This document shows, piece after piece, positions 46,277-57,879 of a DNA stretch of 64,000 bases. The DNA is from Imbricaverruca yamaguchii (Eukaryota; Arthropoda; Thecostraca; Neoverrucidae): assembly GCA_034440575.1 (NCBI GenBank), contig JAOTOL010000904.1, positions 1 through 64,000 on the forward strand, in the 5' to 3' direction. Within the stretch, counting starts at the first letter, position 1. Each line of letters starts with the position of its first letter. The translations under genes were made by a program, and so were the position numbers. The notes below the pieces were generated by a model. The model saw only the letters and a list, made by a program, of their open reading frames with translations. It made no database searches and had not been told where the DNA came from.

Positions 46277-48205
46277 CACTTCAACTCTGGGCTCCACTTG
46301 GCTGGCCACCTCAACCCTGGGCTTCCCTTGGATGACAAACTCAACCACAGGTCCCCTTGGTTGGACACGCCAACCCCGGACTCCCCCTGGGTGGATACCT
46401 CAACCCCGGGCTCCCAATGGCTGGACACCTCAACCCCGGGCTCCCAATGGCTAGACACCTCAACCCTAGGCTCCCCTTGTCTGGTCATCTGAACCCCTGG
46501 CTCCCCCTGTCTGGTCACCTCAACCCCAGGCTCCCCTGTCTGGTCACCTCAACACCAGGCTCCCCCTGTCTGATCACCTCAACCCCAGGCTCCCCTGTCT
46601 GATCACCTCAACCCCAGGCCCCCTGTCTGATCACCTCAACCCCAGGCCCCTTGTCTGATCACCTCAACCCCAGGCTCCCTTGTCTGATCACCTCAACCCC
46701 AGGCTCCCCTTGTCTGATCACCTCAACACCAGGCTCCCCTGTCTGATCACCTCAACCCCAGGCTCCCCCTGTCTGATCACCTCAACCCCAGGCTCCCCTT
46801 GTCTGGTCACCTCAACCCCAGGCTCCCCTTGTCTGATCACCTCAACCCCAGGCTCCCTTGTCTGGTCATCTCAACCCCAGGCTCTCCCTGTCTGATCACC
46901 TCAACCCCAGGCTCCCATTGTCTGATCACCTCAACCCCAGGCTCCCCTTGTCGGATCACCTCAACCCCAGGCTCCCGGCTGGGCACCTCAACACCAGGCT
47001 CCCCTTGTCTGATCACCTCAACCCCAGGCTCCCCTTGTCTGGTCACCTCAACCCCAGGCTCCCCCTGTCTGATCACCTCAACCCCAGGCTCCCATTGTCT
47101 GATCACCTCAACCCCAGGCTCCCCTTGTCTGATCACCTCAACCCCAGGCTCCCGGCTGGGCACCTCAACCCCAGGCTGGCCATCTCAACACCAGGCTCCC
47201 CTTGTCTGATCACCTCAACCCCAGGCTCCCCTTGTCTGGTCACCTCAACCCCAGGCTCCCCTGTCTGATCACCTCAACCCCAGGCTCCCTTGTCTGATAC
47301 CTCCACCTCAACCCCAGGCTCCCTTGTCTGATCACCTCAACCCCAGGCTCCCTTGTCTGATCACCTCAACCCCAGGCTCCCTTGTCTGATCACCTCAACC
47401 CCAGGCTCCTTGTCTGGTCACCTCAACACCAGGCTCCCCTTGTCTGATCACCTCAACCCCAGGCTCCCCTTGTCTGATCACCTCAACCCCAGGCTCCCCT
47501 TGTCTGGTCATCTCAACCCCAGGCTCTCCCTGTCTGATCACCTCAACCCCAGGCTCCCATTGTCTGATCACCTCAACCCCAGGCTCCCCTTGTCGGATCA
47601 CCTCAACCCCAGGCTCTCAACACCAGGCTCCCCTTGTCTGATCACCTCAACCCCAGGCTCCCCTTGTCTGGTAACCTCAACACCAGGCTCCCCCTGTCTG
47701 ATCACCTCAACCCCAGGCTCCCCTTGTCTGATCACCTCAACCCCAGGCTCCCCCTGTCTGGTCATCTCAACCCCAGGCTCCCGTTGTCTGATCACCTCAA
47801 CCCCAGGCTCCCGGCTGGGCACCTCAACACCAGGCTCCCCTTGTCTGATCACCTCAACCCCAGGCTCCCCCTGTCTGATCACCTCAACCCCAGGCTCCCC
47901 CTGTCTGGTCATCTCAACCCCAGGCTCCCCTTGTCTGATCACCTCAACACGAGGCTCCCCTTGTCTGATCACCTCAACCCCAGGCTCCCGGCTGGGCACC
48001 TCAACCCCAGGCTCCCCTTGTCTGGACACCTCAACCCCAGGCTCCCCTTGTCTGGTCACCTCAACCCCAGGCTCCCCTTGTCTGGTCATCTTAACCCCAG
48101 GCTCTCCCTTGTCTGGTCACCTCAACACCAGGCTTCCCTTGTCTGGGCACCTCAACCCCAGGCTCCCGGCTGGACACCTTAACCTCTGGCTCCTGCCTGG
48201 GCACT
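46277..48205. repeat. 31 bp satellite, ~62 copies
   Basis: Unit CACCTCAACCCCAGGCTCCC then CTTGTCTGATCA. GGTCACC and GGCTGGGCACC variants recur at regular intervals, and two ~200 bp blocks (about 46860-47060 and 47030-47170 or 47500-47600) repeat as units. The 375-codon open frame across it is an artefact of a period that walks through frames. Confidence 0.95.
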
Positions 48206-48365
48206 GTCTGTCGCCCATACATCCTGCACTATCATCAGGACCTAACAGAGTGCCCCCATCACCCAACCTAGACAAACTTGATCAGAAGGGACGAAGACAC
48301 CACAGACCAACCGAGTGCTCTCTTCACATGTACAGGTTTTACCAGCTGGTTTTTATGGGCAAGGT

Positions 48366-48368
<3 letters not shown>

Positions 48369-48458
<90 letters not shown>

Positions 48459-48477
48459 ATCTATATATATACGTATA
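48369..48477. repeat. (TA)n microsatellite
   Basis: About 44 TA units, then CTATCTATATATATACG and a short (GT)n at 48482-48500. Confidence 0.95.
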
Positions 48478-48500
48478 TAATGTGTATGTGTGTGTGTGCG

Positions 48501-50204
48501 TGCGTGCATGCATTTGGGGAGCAGATTCTTATGAATACATGTTTTTGTGAAAATGACAGCATACGTAATGTTTATGCGCGTCTTTGCCAGGCTTTTCACA
48601 ATAACCGTTTTATGGTGAGATAATAATGATGTACAATGGTATCTATATAGTTCATAGTTGCGCAATGATTTCTCAGATTTATTGGCATCTTCAGACATGA
48701 AACATAGACAAGGGATGAAAACATTTGATGGCGTCTCGTCGGATTATGAAATGCCGCGTATTAACTGGTATACTCACGTGCTGGGTACGGGGTGAACTTA
48801 AATATAGCAGTTACAAGCAATTCATCGTTGGGCACCTCCACAACAACCGTGGTTAGTGTTATCCAATCACCTCCAACTGGCCTGAGTTGGAGATAGCTCG
48901 GTGTCTGCTATTAACTGCAGTGTGATACCACCCAGATCCCCGCAGTTTGCACTGCTTAGTGTGCCTATGTGCTGATTTCTCATGTGCCCAACAAATATAG
49001 CTGAAGTTTACATCAGTTAGGAATTGTAATAACCTGCAAACTATTTGCTTGCATGGTCATAAGCTGGCTGGTAGCTATTTTCCGCGCATAGGCTAAATGA
49101 TTACACGGCTGGTCGGCAAATGGAGAGCTCCCCACTACGTTATTGTGCACGACTATATCACTATGTTGTCGCCTGAACTCGATATCTTTCTTGAATGTTT
49201 ATTGCACACACTGCATCACTTGAACAATGTAATTGTCGCCGAAAATGCCGGATTTTATCACTTTGCTAACATTAGATGGTATTTTAGCTGTCTATGGAAT
49301 GTTCTCAGGTTGTATTACCAAGGTAACTAGGGAAAGAGGATGAAAATACCAATATATTAGGAGGGCATCATCCCGCTGAAAACCACCCTGATGGTAGCCA
49401 CTTCGTACCCTGATAACAACCCCGATGGTAGCCATTTCGTCCCCTGATAACATGCTGTGATCAAAACACGCCATTACGACTTCATCGGTGATGACATAGT
49501 CAACCATTACATAGGTGAAAGCTCAGAAAAAAAACGACGGGCTTGTGACTGAGAAGTCTGGACAGGTCGGCAACACTTCTCTCCGAACAGCACCAAATGG
49601 CACCACTGGTAACTATTGAGTAGGATATCATTTAAGTAGAAGAAAGACTTACGACGGAAGAAGTTGGAAACGGACCTGGTCTTGCACATTGACAATTGCG
49701 CAAGCATGCGCAATTGTGAAAACCGACCAACTGTCATCCGATACGATCGCACCAAACTTGCTGGAACTAGCCGGCCAATAACGCATGTGTAGCGCTCTAT
49801 CTTGTATGCGCGGTCACTGTACCCGGCACAGTGATCAGTAAAAGTCGTGACCAGCCTCGTCCAGCGGTCATCACTCCGGCGCCGTAACCTTGAGGAGGAG
49901 CACCGTCATTCTGGAGAACGACGCACATTGACCTCCAGGGGCAACACTCGTCAACCCAGAGGCCACACAGTGACTCCTCAGTAGTTGGAGCACCGTGGAT
50001 TCCAGATGGCACTGTGTAACATCTAGAAGCCTTTCCGACGCCAGTTGGTGCCTTTCTCTTGGCTCGGAGTAAGATAATTTCCCCTAAAGGTGACTCACTT
50101 CCATTGTCTTCTAAGCATTGAAGGCTCTATGCCATCTGGCCGTGGGGCTACGCCGATGATTCGCTTGTTTTGTCGAGACGACTGCGTCACAAAACTAGCA
50201 TGAA
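48501..50204. other. No gene; 38 bp x2 repeat at 49377-49452
   Basis: AACCACCCTGATGGTAGCCA with flanks is duplicated as a 38 bp unit. No recognisable exon elsewhere. Confidence 0.45.
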
Positions 50205-51499
50205 AACATAAAAACATAAAAGATCAGTGCAACCATGAGCCACAAGGGCCTTTCTTGGTTGCACTCTGCACATTCAACCAGTTTCCCACCAAATCCGTCG
50301 ATCAGCCCTCCCTGGAATAATGAAAAGCAAGCCTTCTATTCTTATAATGATTGTCTATGTTTTTTTAGGGATGCTCAATGTGCTGCTACTGACGATGGTT
50401 TCTGGCAGCTGGTTCCAGTGTTCTATTGTCCTGTTGGTAGAAGAAAGACTGTGCTAACCTTGCCCTGGTGTGGTGAATTATACTTTTGAATTGATGACCT
50501 CAAAATGCATCATTTCGGTTAAATTCAAATATTTCCCTGAGATATCCCTTCTGCTGTCCATAGGCAAATTTAAAGACCTCGATGAGATCTCCTCTCAGCC
50601 TTCTATATTTAAGTGAAAACATATTCAATTTCTTCAATCTTTCCTCACATGCCAGGTTGCCTATACCATTAGCCATTTTTGTGTAGCCCTCTTTTGTACT
50701 CTCTCTAAAAGCAAACAATCTTTTTCATAACTAGGAGACCAGGCTTGGACGCAGTATTCCAAATGTGGCCTGACATATGCACAGTAGAGTTTCCTGATGA
50801 CTTCATCACTTCTGCATGATACATTCCTATGTATTGCCCCAAACATTATCAGGGCCTTCTTCCTGGCTTCTTTGGTCTGTTCTAATACCCACAATTTTGT
50901 GTTCAGAATAACATCTAAGTCCTTCTCCTGCTGAGTCACCGATGGTACTTGGCCACCCATCAAGTATGGAGCCTTCATATGCTGCCTACCTACATGCATG
51001 CTTTTACACTTATCGAAATTAAATTTCATTTGCCATTTTTTTCTGGTCACTTCACAAGTTCCTATAAGTCTTTCTGCAGCGAGATATGCTCATTGTGACC
51101 TATTAGTGCCCTAAAGGCCTTCAAATCATCCACAAAATTCAAAACCTTACTGCTTAGGCCACTTCCAATGTTATTTACAAATATCATGAACAGTAGTGGC
51201 CCCAGTACTGACCCATGGGGGACTCCACTTAGAACATTTTGCCATCATGACTGTGGTCCATTTAGCATCACTCTTTACTGTCTATTTGAAGGCCACAACT
51301 ACATCCATTTTATGATGACACCTGCAATACCATGGACCTGAAGCTGCATCATTAACCGTTTATGGGGTACCTTGTCAAAGGCCTTAATAAAGTTAAGATA
51401 TGCTACATCAACCTGATTTCCCTGATCAAATTATTCTGTAGCGAAATTTAGAAAGTCAAAGAACTTTGTGAGACACGTTGGCCCTTTTCTAAACCCATA
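50205..51499 (-). mobile_element. CR1-like LINE copy D (5'-truncated), main part
   Basis: The minus strand holds the 3' end (ACATAAAAACATAAAAGATC in plus view), RT C-terminal blocks (YVRPHLEYCVQAWSP at ~50770) and RT palm pieces back to the RKGxxCLT region at about 51490. Many frameshifts. The rest of the same insertion continues at 53016-53063 beyond a TTAA element. Confidence 0.85.
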
Positions 51500-53015
51500 T
51501 TAACACGCGCTCTGGAGGGTCTCTGAAACTTACGCGCATTCGAGGGGGGGCGGATTGTTTATTGGTTGGTTCACGACACACTTTATGCACATTCACGGCT
51601 AATGGCGCCGCCCACACTGTTTCGCCGGTGGGCTGCGGGATTGGGAAATGTCCTGAGTGGCGCTAGAGTCGAACCCGGGACCTTTGGTGCCCAAAGCCCG
51701 ACACCTTAACCACTCGGCCATCCCCGCCCCGGGGGGGGCTGATTCCGCCCCCCTAAGATCTTGGCTCCTATTAAGGCTAGAGCTACGAAATTCGCAGGGT
51801 GGATGGGCACGATAGTTAACTCTATTGTGTGCACGTTTCGTGACCATAGATCAATATCTTCAAGGCCACATGAGGTCAAAATAGCAATATTTTCTGGTTT
51901 TGCGTGGCTTGGCTTGTCATTGTTATGGATCGCTATGATTGTGGTTAAATGCTTCATAATTGTCAGTAATGTTGTTTTTGACATTACTAATGATGCAATA
52001 CAGATGCCAGATCCGCCATTTGACCTCAGGTCACCTATATAGGAGCACTTTATCATGTCATTACCTGCTCCAGTTACCGGAACCGGGCTGCCCACCTGAC
52101 TGCTCCGTTGGGCGGGTTGCACAATCGGATTCGCAAAGAAGGGAGTGAAATACATGAATAAAGTATAGAAACGCTTAGGCACACAATGACAAACAGTAGA
52201 TTTCCGGATGTGTAGGGAGCAACTGCAAAGTGACATCAATCGCATGACAGTCATTTCCATTTATAACAACATTCCAGTTGACCAAGTTTAGTTCCATTAG
52301 CATGTAATGATGACCTTGGCCACCTAGCATGACTTTTAAATTATATAGCATAACAATATACACCAAACAAGTTGCTAGTGTTGTCAAGAACACTTTCCTT
52401 TTACCAATATACAGGAAGCGCATCAGCGCCGATTTTTGTCATCTGGCGCTGCGATTACAAAATACTTTAACGGTGCACAACTTAAAACCTGTTTTGGCAG
52501 ATTTTCATTTGTCTTGCTTTAAACAATGCGCCGGTCATTTCTAAGCAGGTACGTCGTAAAATGGCGTATATCGGCTGGTACAATATGAAGTTGTGTACGA
52601 AAAATCGGAGGGGTGGGCGGATTTCGTCCTCCGCCACTCCAGGGTATGTGTTAACCCGGCATGAGGTTGACCTGACTCGATCTCGGTGACCTGACATGAC
52701 TTTGAAACAATGTAGCATAACAATATACATCAAACAAGTCGCTAGTGTTGCCAAGAACACTTCCTTTTTGCCAATATACGGGAAGCGCATCAACTCCGAT
52801 ATTTGTGATCTGGCGCTGATATTTTTTTTGACCTTACCGACCCCTAATTCGAAAAACTTTCGGTAGGTTATCGTTTTTCTTTCTTTAAACAACGTGCCGT
52901 TCATATCTAAGCAGGTACACAAACAATGGCGTATATCGGCCGGTAAGATCGGGAGTTATCTACGAAAGACCGGAGGGGTGGGCGGATTTCGTCCTACCTC
53001 CAGTGCGCGTGTTAA
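51500..53015. mobile_element. TTAA-flanked DNA transposon (different family), inside LINE D
   Basis: TTAA at 51500-51503 and 53012-53015. Termini CACGCGCTCTGGAGG and, reversed, CACGCGCACTGGAGG form a 15 bp inverted repeat with one mismatch. LINE D sequence on the two sides joins with a single TTAA, which shows precise TTAA duplication. piggyBac- and Kolobok-type transposases both use TTAA. No transposase was recognised inside. The right third is tandemly duplicated: 52300-52654 and about 52672-53015, each ending GTGTTAA. Confidence 0.8.
51544..51744 (-). mobile_element. tRNA-derived SINE, copy 2, with 13 bp TSD
   Basis: SINE body 51557-51731 on the minus strand. Flanks GGGGGGGC(G/T)GATT at 51544-51556 and 51732-51744. 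Box A is TGGCCGAGTGG (complement of 51710-51720) and box B GGTTCGACTC (complement of 51666-51675). The body and AATAAACAA-type tail match copy 1 at 37554-37737 with roughly 85-90% identity. Confidence 0.85.
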
Positions 53016-53063
53016 GTATCTTGAATCAATCTGCTTCCTTCCAGATAACTAACTATTCTATCC
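53016..53063 (-). mobile_element. LINE copy D, displaced 5' remainder
   Basis: 48 bp matching the RT segment just 5' of the part ending at 51499; for example CAGATAACTAACTATTCTAT is shared with all other copies. It ends abruptly, marking the original 5' truncation point. Confidence 0.85.
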
Positions 53064-53164
53064 AATCCTGCAGGAACACTGTAGGCACCACACCACTAAC
53101 ATCCACTTCAATACGCGACGCATGCCCGTGATGTACCCGTAGGAAACACATGAATAACCATCAC
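53064..53164. other. No recognised feature
   Basis: Short spacer. Confidence 0.5.
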
Positions 53165-53400
53165 GAAATGGCACCGGCTGTACATGAGCCGATTTGCTTT
53201 CCAATAGAAGTAGATAGTTGCGTAGCGATGACGCCGAACATAGATGACCCGATTTGCTTCATAACAAGTAACGTGAAGAGACGACCCAGAAGAGCCATCG
53301 GATGTAGATGGGCCGAATTACCATGAAACTCGTAACGCGAAACGGCTGACCAGAGATACAGTGTACGTAGATGAGCTGAATTGCCAAACACCGTACTAAC
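53165..53400 (-). repeat. ~70 bp degenerate repeat array, left (inverted) copy
   Basis: Three to four diverged units, read on the minus strand as AATTCAGCTCATCTACGTAC, AATTCGGCCCATCTACATCC and AATCGGGTCATCTATGTTCG. The same unit is read on the plus strand at 55405-55660. Confidence 0.65.
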
Positions 53401-53904
53401 CTCACTGACAACCCTGCATTGGCATGTTTAGACTAACCTTCTACTGACATCTAGCATGCGGCGGCCGGCGTGATGAGTGGTGTGGACAATTAGCTACTTA
53501 TACATACGGGAACTGCCCCTAGGTGCTCTTCGACAAGAGTAGGCACCCTGGTTTTACCAGCATCCTGGTAAAATAAACTTTCTCGTCACTCTCAAATCAC
53601 CCTTTCCTACGACAGCTACACATTATCTGGCAGAGGAGTAAAACAACACACTATTTATACATCCGGCAGATGTCCTCCACCCAGCCCCCGACTTGAGCGC
53701 AGGTGCTGAAGGCGAGGGCGTATATGTGATGTTTTATGTCTCATCATTCATGCTAAATCGTAAAACTCTCTTAGTGCAAATGTACGAATGCCTTAGCTTT
53801 GCCTGCAAAACACATACCCTTTAAGCGGCAGAAATGACATTTATGGTACGACACGTCACTAAAACTCAGTCCCCCTGCTCAATATATTTCATGCCCACAT
53901 ACTA
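53401..53904. other. No recognised feature
   Basis: Interior of the region bounded by the inverted ~70 bp arrays. Contains GGTTTTACCAGCATCCTGGTAAAAT near 53550, a short imperfect hairpin. No exon seen. Confidence 0.45.
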
Positions 53905-54720
53905 TTAACCCGCGCCGTCTTTCCGGTCAAATCCTCCCACCCCGTCTCGGAGGGGGCGGTTGAAGACCCCGCATTTAAAATCCAAACTAAGCATCGCACG
54001 AAAACGAAAGCGGTATCATCGGAAAGCGCTCGACGAGTAGAGTCCGGGTCCATACTCCAAAAACAATTTTTCCCCAAAAGTGACGTCACCAGGGGGGCTA
54101 GACTTTCACGACTTTTCGCGACTTACATTATGTTTTTGACTCTGGGGAGTTCATTTTTGGGATATATGAAGAAGAAAAAATTTAGAATGAGAAAAGGGTA
54201 GTGAAATCGACCAGGGCTATTATTTTTTGGGGCCCCCCCAATTTTTTCTTTTTTAATTTCAAAATTTTGAGTTTTCAGGTTGTCTTTCATTTTTCTTTAC
54301 CGATGCGTAGAGCAGGCCGAGAAACGTTGTTGGAAGTCAACTTTCCCGAACAAAAATACCTACTTTAGCCAGAATCCTCTATTTGAACTGCAATTTGGCA
54401 AATACGGAAAAGTTATATGTGGTCAAAAACGAAACAAAAAATTAACTCGTACGTTTTGTTGCATCCCCGAGGATAAGCAAACGCTGAAAGTTCATCAAAA
54501 TATCTGTGTCGGTTAAAGCGTGACGACTGGTTGAACGTTTTTGGAGGTGACCTCACTTGACCTTGATGACCTGACATAAGAAATTTGAATCAGCATGTCA
54601 AATTGATGTGGAAAAAGGTATGCCAAATTTTGGTACGCTGGCTCGCGCCGTTCGTCCGCTATCCGCGAAAAACCTGAGGGGGACGGTTGAAGCCCCCTCC
54701 CCCGAGACGGGACGGGTTAA
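53905..54720. mobile_element. piggyBac-like nonautonomous element, copy 3 (intact ends)
   Basis: TTAA at 53905-53908 and 54717-54720. The left end CCCGCGCCGTCT and the right end, reversed, CCCGTCCCGTCT form a short inverted repeat. 816 bp including both TTAA. The best preserved of the four copies at its ends. No coding capacity. Confidence 0.85.
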
Positions 54721-55404
54721 AGTGTGCTTGTTTATGGTGATTTTGGTAGACGTAGTGCGATGGTGAACAACACTTAGCAAAGTACGACACAACCACCTTG
54801 TGGACACGACACCAAAAAGCCCGGGTATAAGTAAATACTGAAACGTCAACCCGATTTGGGAGGTGATTGACTCAACACGGTCCCAGCTTTCACGGAGGAG
54901 AGCGGGCGAGAATCGGACGGCACATGTCGCGAACAGGGTGACACTGCCCACGTGAGCGGGCTTCTGGGTGGTGCAGAGCACTCCACGCCTAATCAGTTGC
55001 CGGCAGGGAGTTCCAGCGGGTGAAAGTGCCGCCGAGTCAGTTGGCGACAGTCGGCGTCTGTGCGGATCGTTTTACCTGGCTGTGCTCACCGGACCGAGTT
55101 ACCTGGTTGTGTTTACCGGGCCGAGTTCACCTGTCCGGGGAGGTCAGACTGGGTGTGCTGACCGACGGCCAACCGCCATCACGAGTTGTTTGTCTCGGTG
55201 TGAGAACACTCTTATATTGGCCGCGAAAACACCTGGGGTGCATTCGAGGTCGCCCGGGTAAAACACAATCAGAGGAAAGGAGAGTTGGCCGACGGGCGCG
55301 CTTGACTGAAGCGGTCCTTTGCGCTGGCTGCCGCGTATTAGTTGTTAGGTATGGGTAAGTGGAATTATACTTTCATGCAAGATTGTGAGTGATGTCAGTG
55401 CTAT
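54721..55404. other. No gene; short repeat CGAGTTACCTGGTTGTG
   Basis: At 55065-55135 a ~27 bp motif (ACCGAGTTACCTGGYTGTG) recurs two or three times. No recognisable exon. Confidence 0.45.
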
Positions 55405-55660
55405 ATTTTGCAAGTCGGCTAATCTACGTCCATTGTGTCCCTGGGTAGCCGTTTTGTGTTATTAAATGCCAGGTAATTCGGCTCATCTACGTCAAATGGC
55501 ACCTGTGGGTAATTGTTTTACGTCATGATATTTTTTTGTAAGGCAATTTGGCTCATGTACGCCCGACGGCATTGCTAAGTAGCCATTTATGTCGAATTGG
55601 AGAGGAAATCGGCTCATGTACGTCCGATGCCTTTTGTGGATGGCTATTCACATCCTTGCT
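55405..55660 (+). repeat. ~70 bp degenerate repeat array, right copy
   Basis: Units with TCGGCTCATCTACGTC, TTGGCTCATGTACGCCCGA and TCGGCTCATGTACGTCCGAT, spaced about 62-75 bp. Inverted with respect to 53165-53400. Confidence 0.65.
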
Positions 55661-56199
55661 ATAGGTGTATGTTCGGGCATGCAGTGCGTGTTTGAGTGCA
55701 CGTTGCAGTATGAGATAGGAGCGCACGTTGAAGAAACTGGATCTAGTTGATATGCCGGATGGTTGACACAAGGTTTACTCCAAAAGTATAAAGCCGGTTT
55801 CCATGGCTACCACACATGTCGCTACGGGCACCCTCTTCCCGCGGCGAAGACAGCCACAAAGCTCCATTCGAATGGTCGAGTTGCAATGCTTAACGTTGTG
55901 AGGTTAATACTTGAAAGAGCCGTGCAATTTGAACACTAAATGGTAGGAATGGCTCCTGTGACATCTATGAGTATGAAAGCACTGCTGTATCGATGATTTT
56001 CAATGAACTTCATCTTAATGTGGTAACGGCACAGCTGTTGCATCCTGAAGCGTAAGGGATGCATGTCTAAGTCTACTCGAAAACTTGCTATCGGTGTGGC
56101 GCTGAGGGCTCCTGTGGCTGCTATAATGCAGCTCTTTGGCACCTAATTTTTGGCTCAGTGTTGGCGAAAAGGTAGCAACGATGCTGCGGCTGTAGTCTA
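55661..56199. other. No recognised feature
   Basis: Nothing assignable. Confidence 0.4.
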
Positions 56200-56798
56200 G
56201 AAGGGGCCGTACTATTGACTTGAAGAGTCACAGTAGTGTTTTCTGCTTTGGTTCCAGTTCGTGCATGCAAGTGCATGTAGTGGGTTGACACGCCTCACGC
56301 ATCTCTTCAAGATAGCAGTGGCATGCCTTTGAAGCTGATGTTTCGGTCCAAGTGTATTCCTTAGAACTGGAAACATTTCACTTCTTCGATGGCTTGGCCG
56401 TTGATGTGAAGAAAACTTGTGGATGTAGGGCGTGTGTGTGTGTGTGAGTGAATTTTGCCAGCCTGCCACCGTGTGGTGATATCGGCTGATGTAGGGCGGA
56501 GGCGACTAGATGTGACTGGCCGATGGTTCTACTGACAGGGTGAAATCCCAAGTTTTGCATCACTTTACTATGTGGTCTAGAGCTACTTGAATAGCTGTCC
56601 CCGGCTTTTTAGAAGCATTTTGGTATTGTCCAAATGGCTATGTTGTCCGCGAGAAGTGAACATTGTAGTTATGTGTTGGTGTGATCAGTAAGTATATCGA
56701 GAATCATGGCGAGGAAGTGGTTCAGCGAGAGTACGCTATCCTGTGGCAGGCCTTGGACCTGAGGTATGGTGTTTGATGTGACGCTGTAGCATCTGATC
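56200..56798 (-). pseudogene. Jockey/I-like non-LTR RT relic 2, palm and downstream
   Basis: Minus-strand pieces in several frames: QGLPQDSVLS near 56740, NIAIWT near 56640, ALHQPISPHGGRL near 56480, then INGQAIEEVKCF and LGIHLDRNISF near 56330-56400. It aligns with relic 1 at 24150-24650. It continues upstream at 57648-57810 on the other side of the piggyBac-like insertion. Confidence 0.65.
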
Positions 56799-57647
56799 TT
56801 AACCCTTCCCGTCTTTCCGGTCATATCCTCATACCCAGTCCCGGGGGTGTGTTGGGGGTACAGGCTGACACAAACCCCGCCTCTAATATCAAAACGAAGC
56901 GTCGCACGAAAACGAAAGAGATGTCATCCGAAAGCGCTCGACGAGTAGGGCTAGACACCACCCGGAACATTTTATCTCCAATAGTGACGTCACTAGGGGG
57001 CCTAGGCTATCACAACTTACATAATTTTTTGGGCACCGGGAGATCATTTTGGGGATATTTGAAAATTAAACAAAAATTATTTGATATCAGAAACGGAAGA
57101 CGAAGTCTGCCGTGGCCCTAAAGATTCTTCCCAACGAAAAATACATTTTGTTTTGTTTTTCAACATTTCAAAATGATGAGTTTTCAATTTTCCTTCACTT
57201 TTTAATTTCTAATGGATAGAGCGGACCGTAAAAAGTTGTTCGAAGTCAGCCTGCTCTAATACAAATGCTTACCTTAGCCAGGATGTTCTATTTTACCTCT
57301 AATGGAAAAACATGCAAAGCTAGTAACTAATCAAACACGGGAAAAATCCTCTATTGTGTTTTGTTTTGTCCCTGAAGATAAGCAAACGCTGGAAGTTTCA
57401 TTAAAATGTTTTCATCTGTCAAAGCCTGACAACTGGTTGAACTTTTTTGGAGGTGACCTCACTTGATCTTGACTAATCAGTGGACCCTATACGACCTGAT
57501 CTCAACAATTTGACACATGTAAAATTGATATGGAGAAGGGTATGCAAAGTTTCGGCGCGCTGCCGAGCGCCATTCTTTCACTATCCGCGGAAAACCTTAG
57601 ATGGGGGGGGGAGGGTCACATCAACCCCCCGAGACGGCGCGGATTAA
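56799..57647. mobile_element. piggyBac-like nonautonomous element, copy 4
   Basis: TTAA at 56799-56802 and 57644-57647. It starts CCCTTCCCGTCTTTCCGGTC and ends CGAGACGGCGCGGA. 849 bp. It is inserted inside the Jockey-like RT relic: sequence on either side belongs to consecutive RT blocks. Confidence 0.85.
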
Positions 57648-57810
57648 GGGGCTGTCTCCGAGGAAGTTGAGAATAAAGCGTACCATGTGCCCGTGCAAGC
57701 CTATCATGCGGAGTTTGTGTATTACTGCGACTTGTGTAGTGGTGTACTCTGTCGATATGGAATGTAGATGTGGGAGGAGGTCGGGTCCGCGGTGGGGTGG
57801 CATGGGGAGG
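57648..57810 (-). pseudogene. Jockey/I-like non-LTR RT relic 2, fingers part
   Basis: Minus-strand residues VIHKLRMIGLHGHMVRFILN followed by FLGD fit the RT block between KAFD and PQGSVLS in Jockey-clade elements (HK/L-x-x-GI-x-G-x-x-x-x-F-I-x-x-F-L). It abuts the TTAA of copy 4. Confidence 0.65.
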
Positions 57811-57879
57811 ATATGCCTACTACCATAGCACCATAGTTACACCAGACATCCCTGAAAACATGTGTGTAAGGCTCCGGTT

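Noticed and set aside
47353..48480. A 375-codon open frame with repeated Ser/Thr/Pro/Gly motifs
   Set aside because: It lies entirely in the 31 bp satellite and (TA)n tract. A 31 bp period visits all frames and the unit has few stops, so the frame is a chance product.
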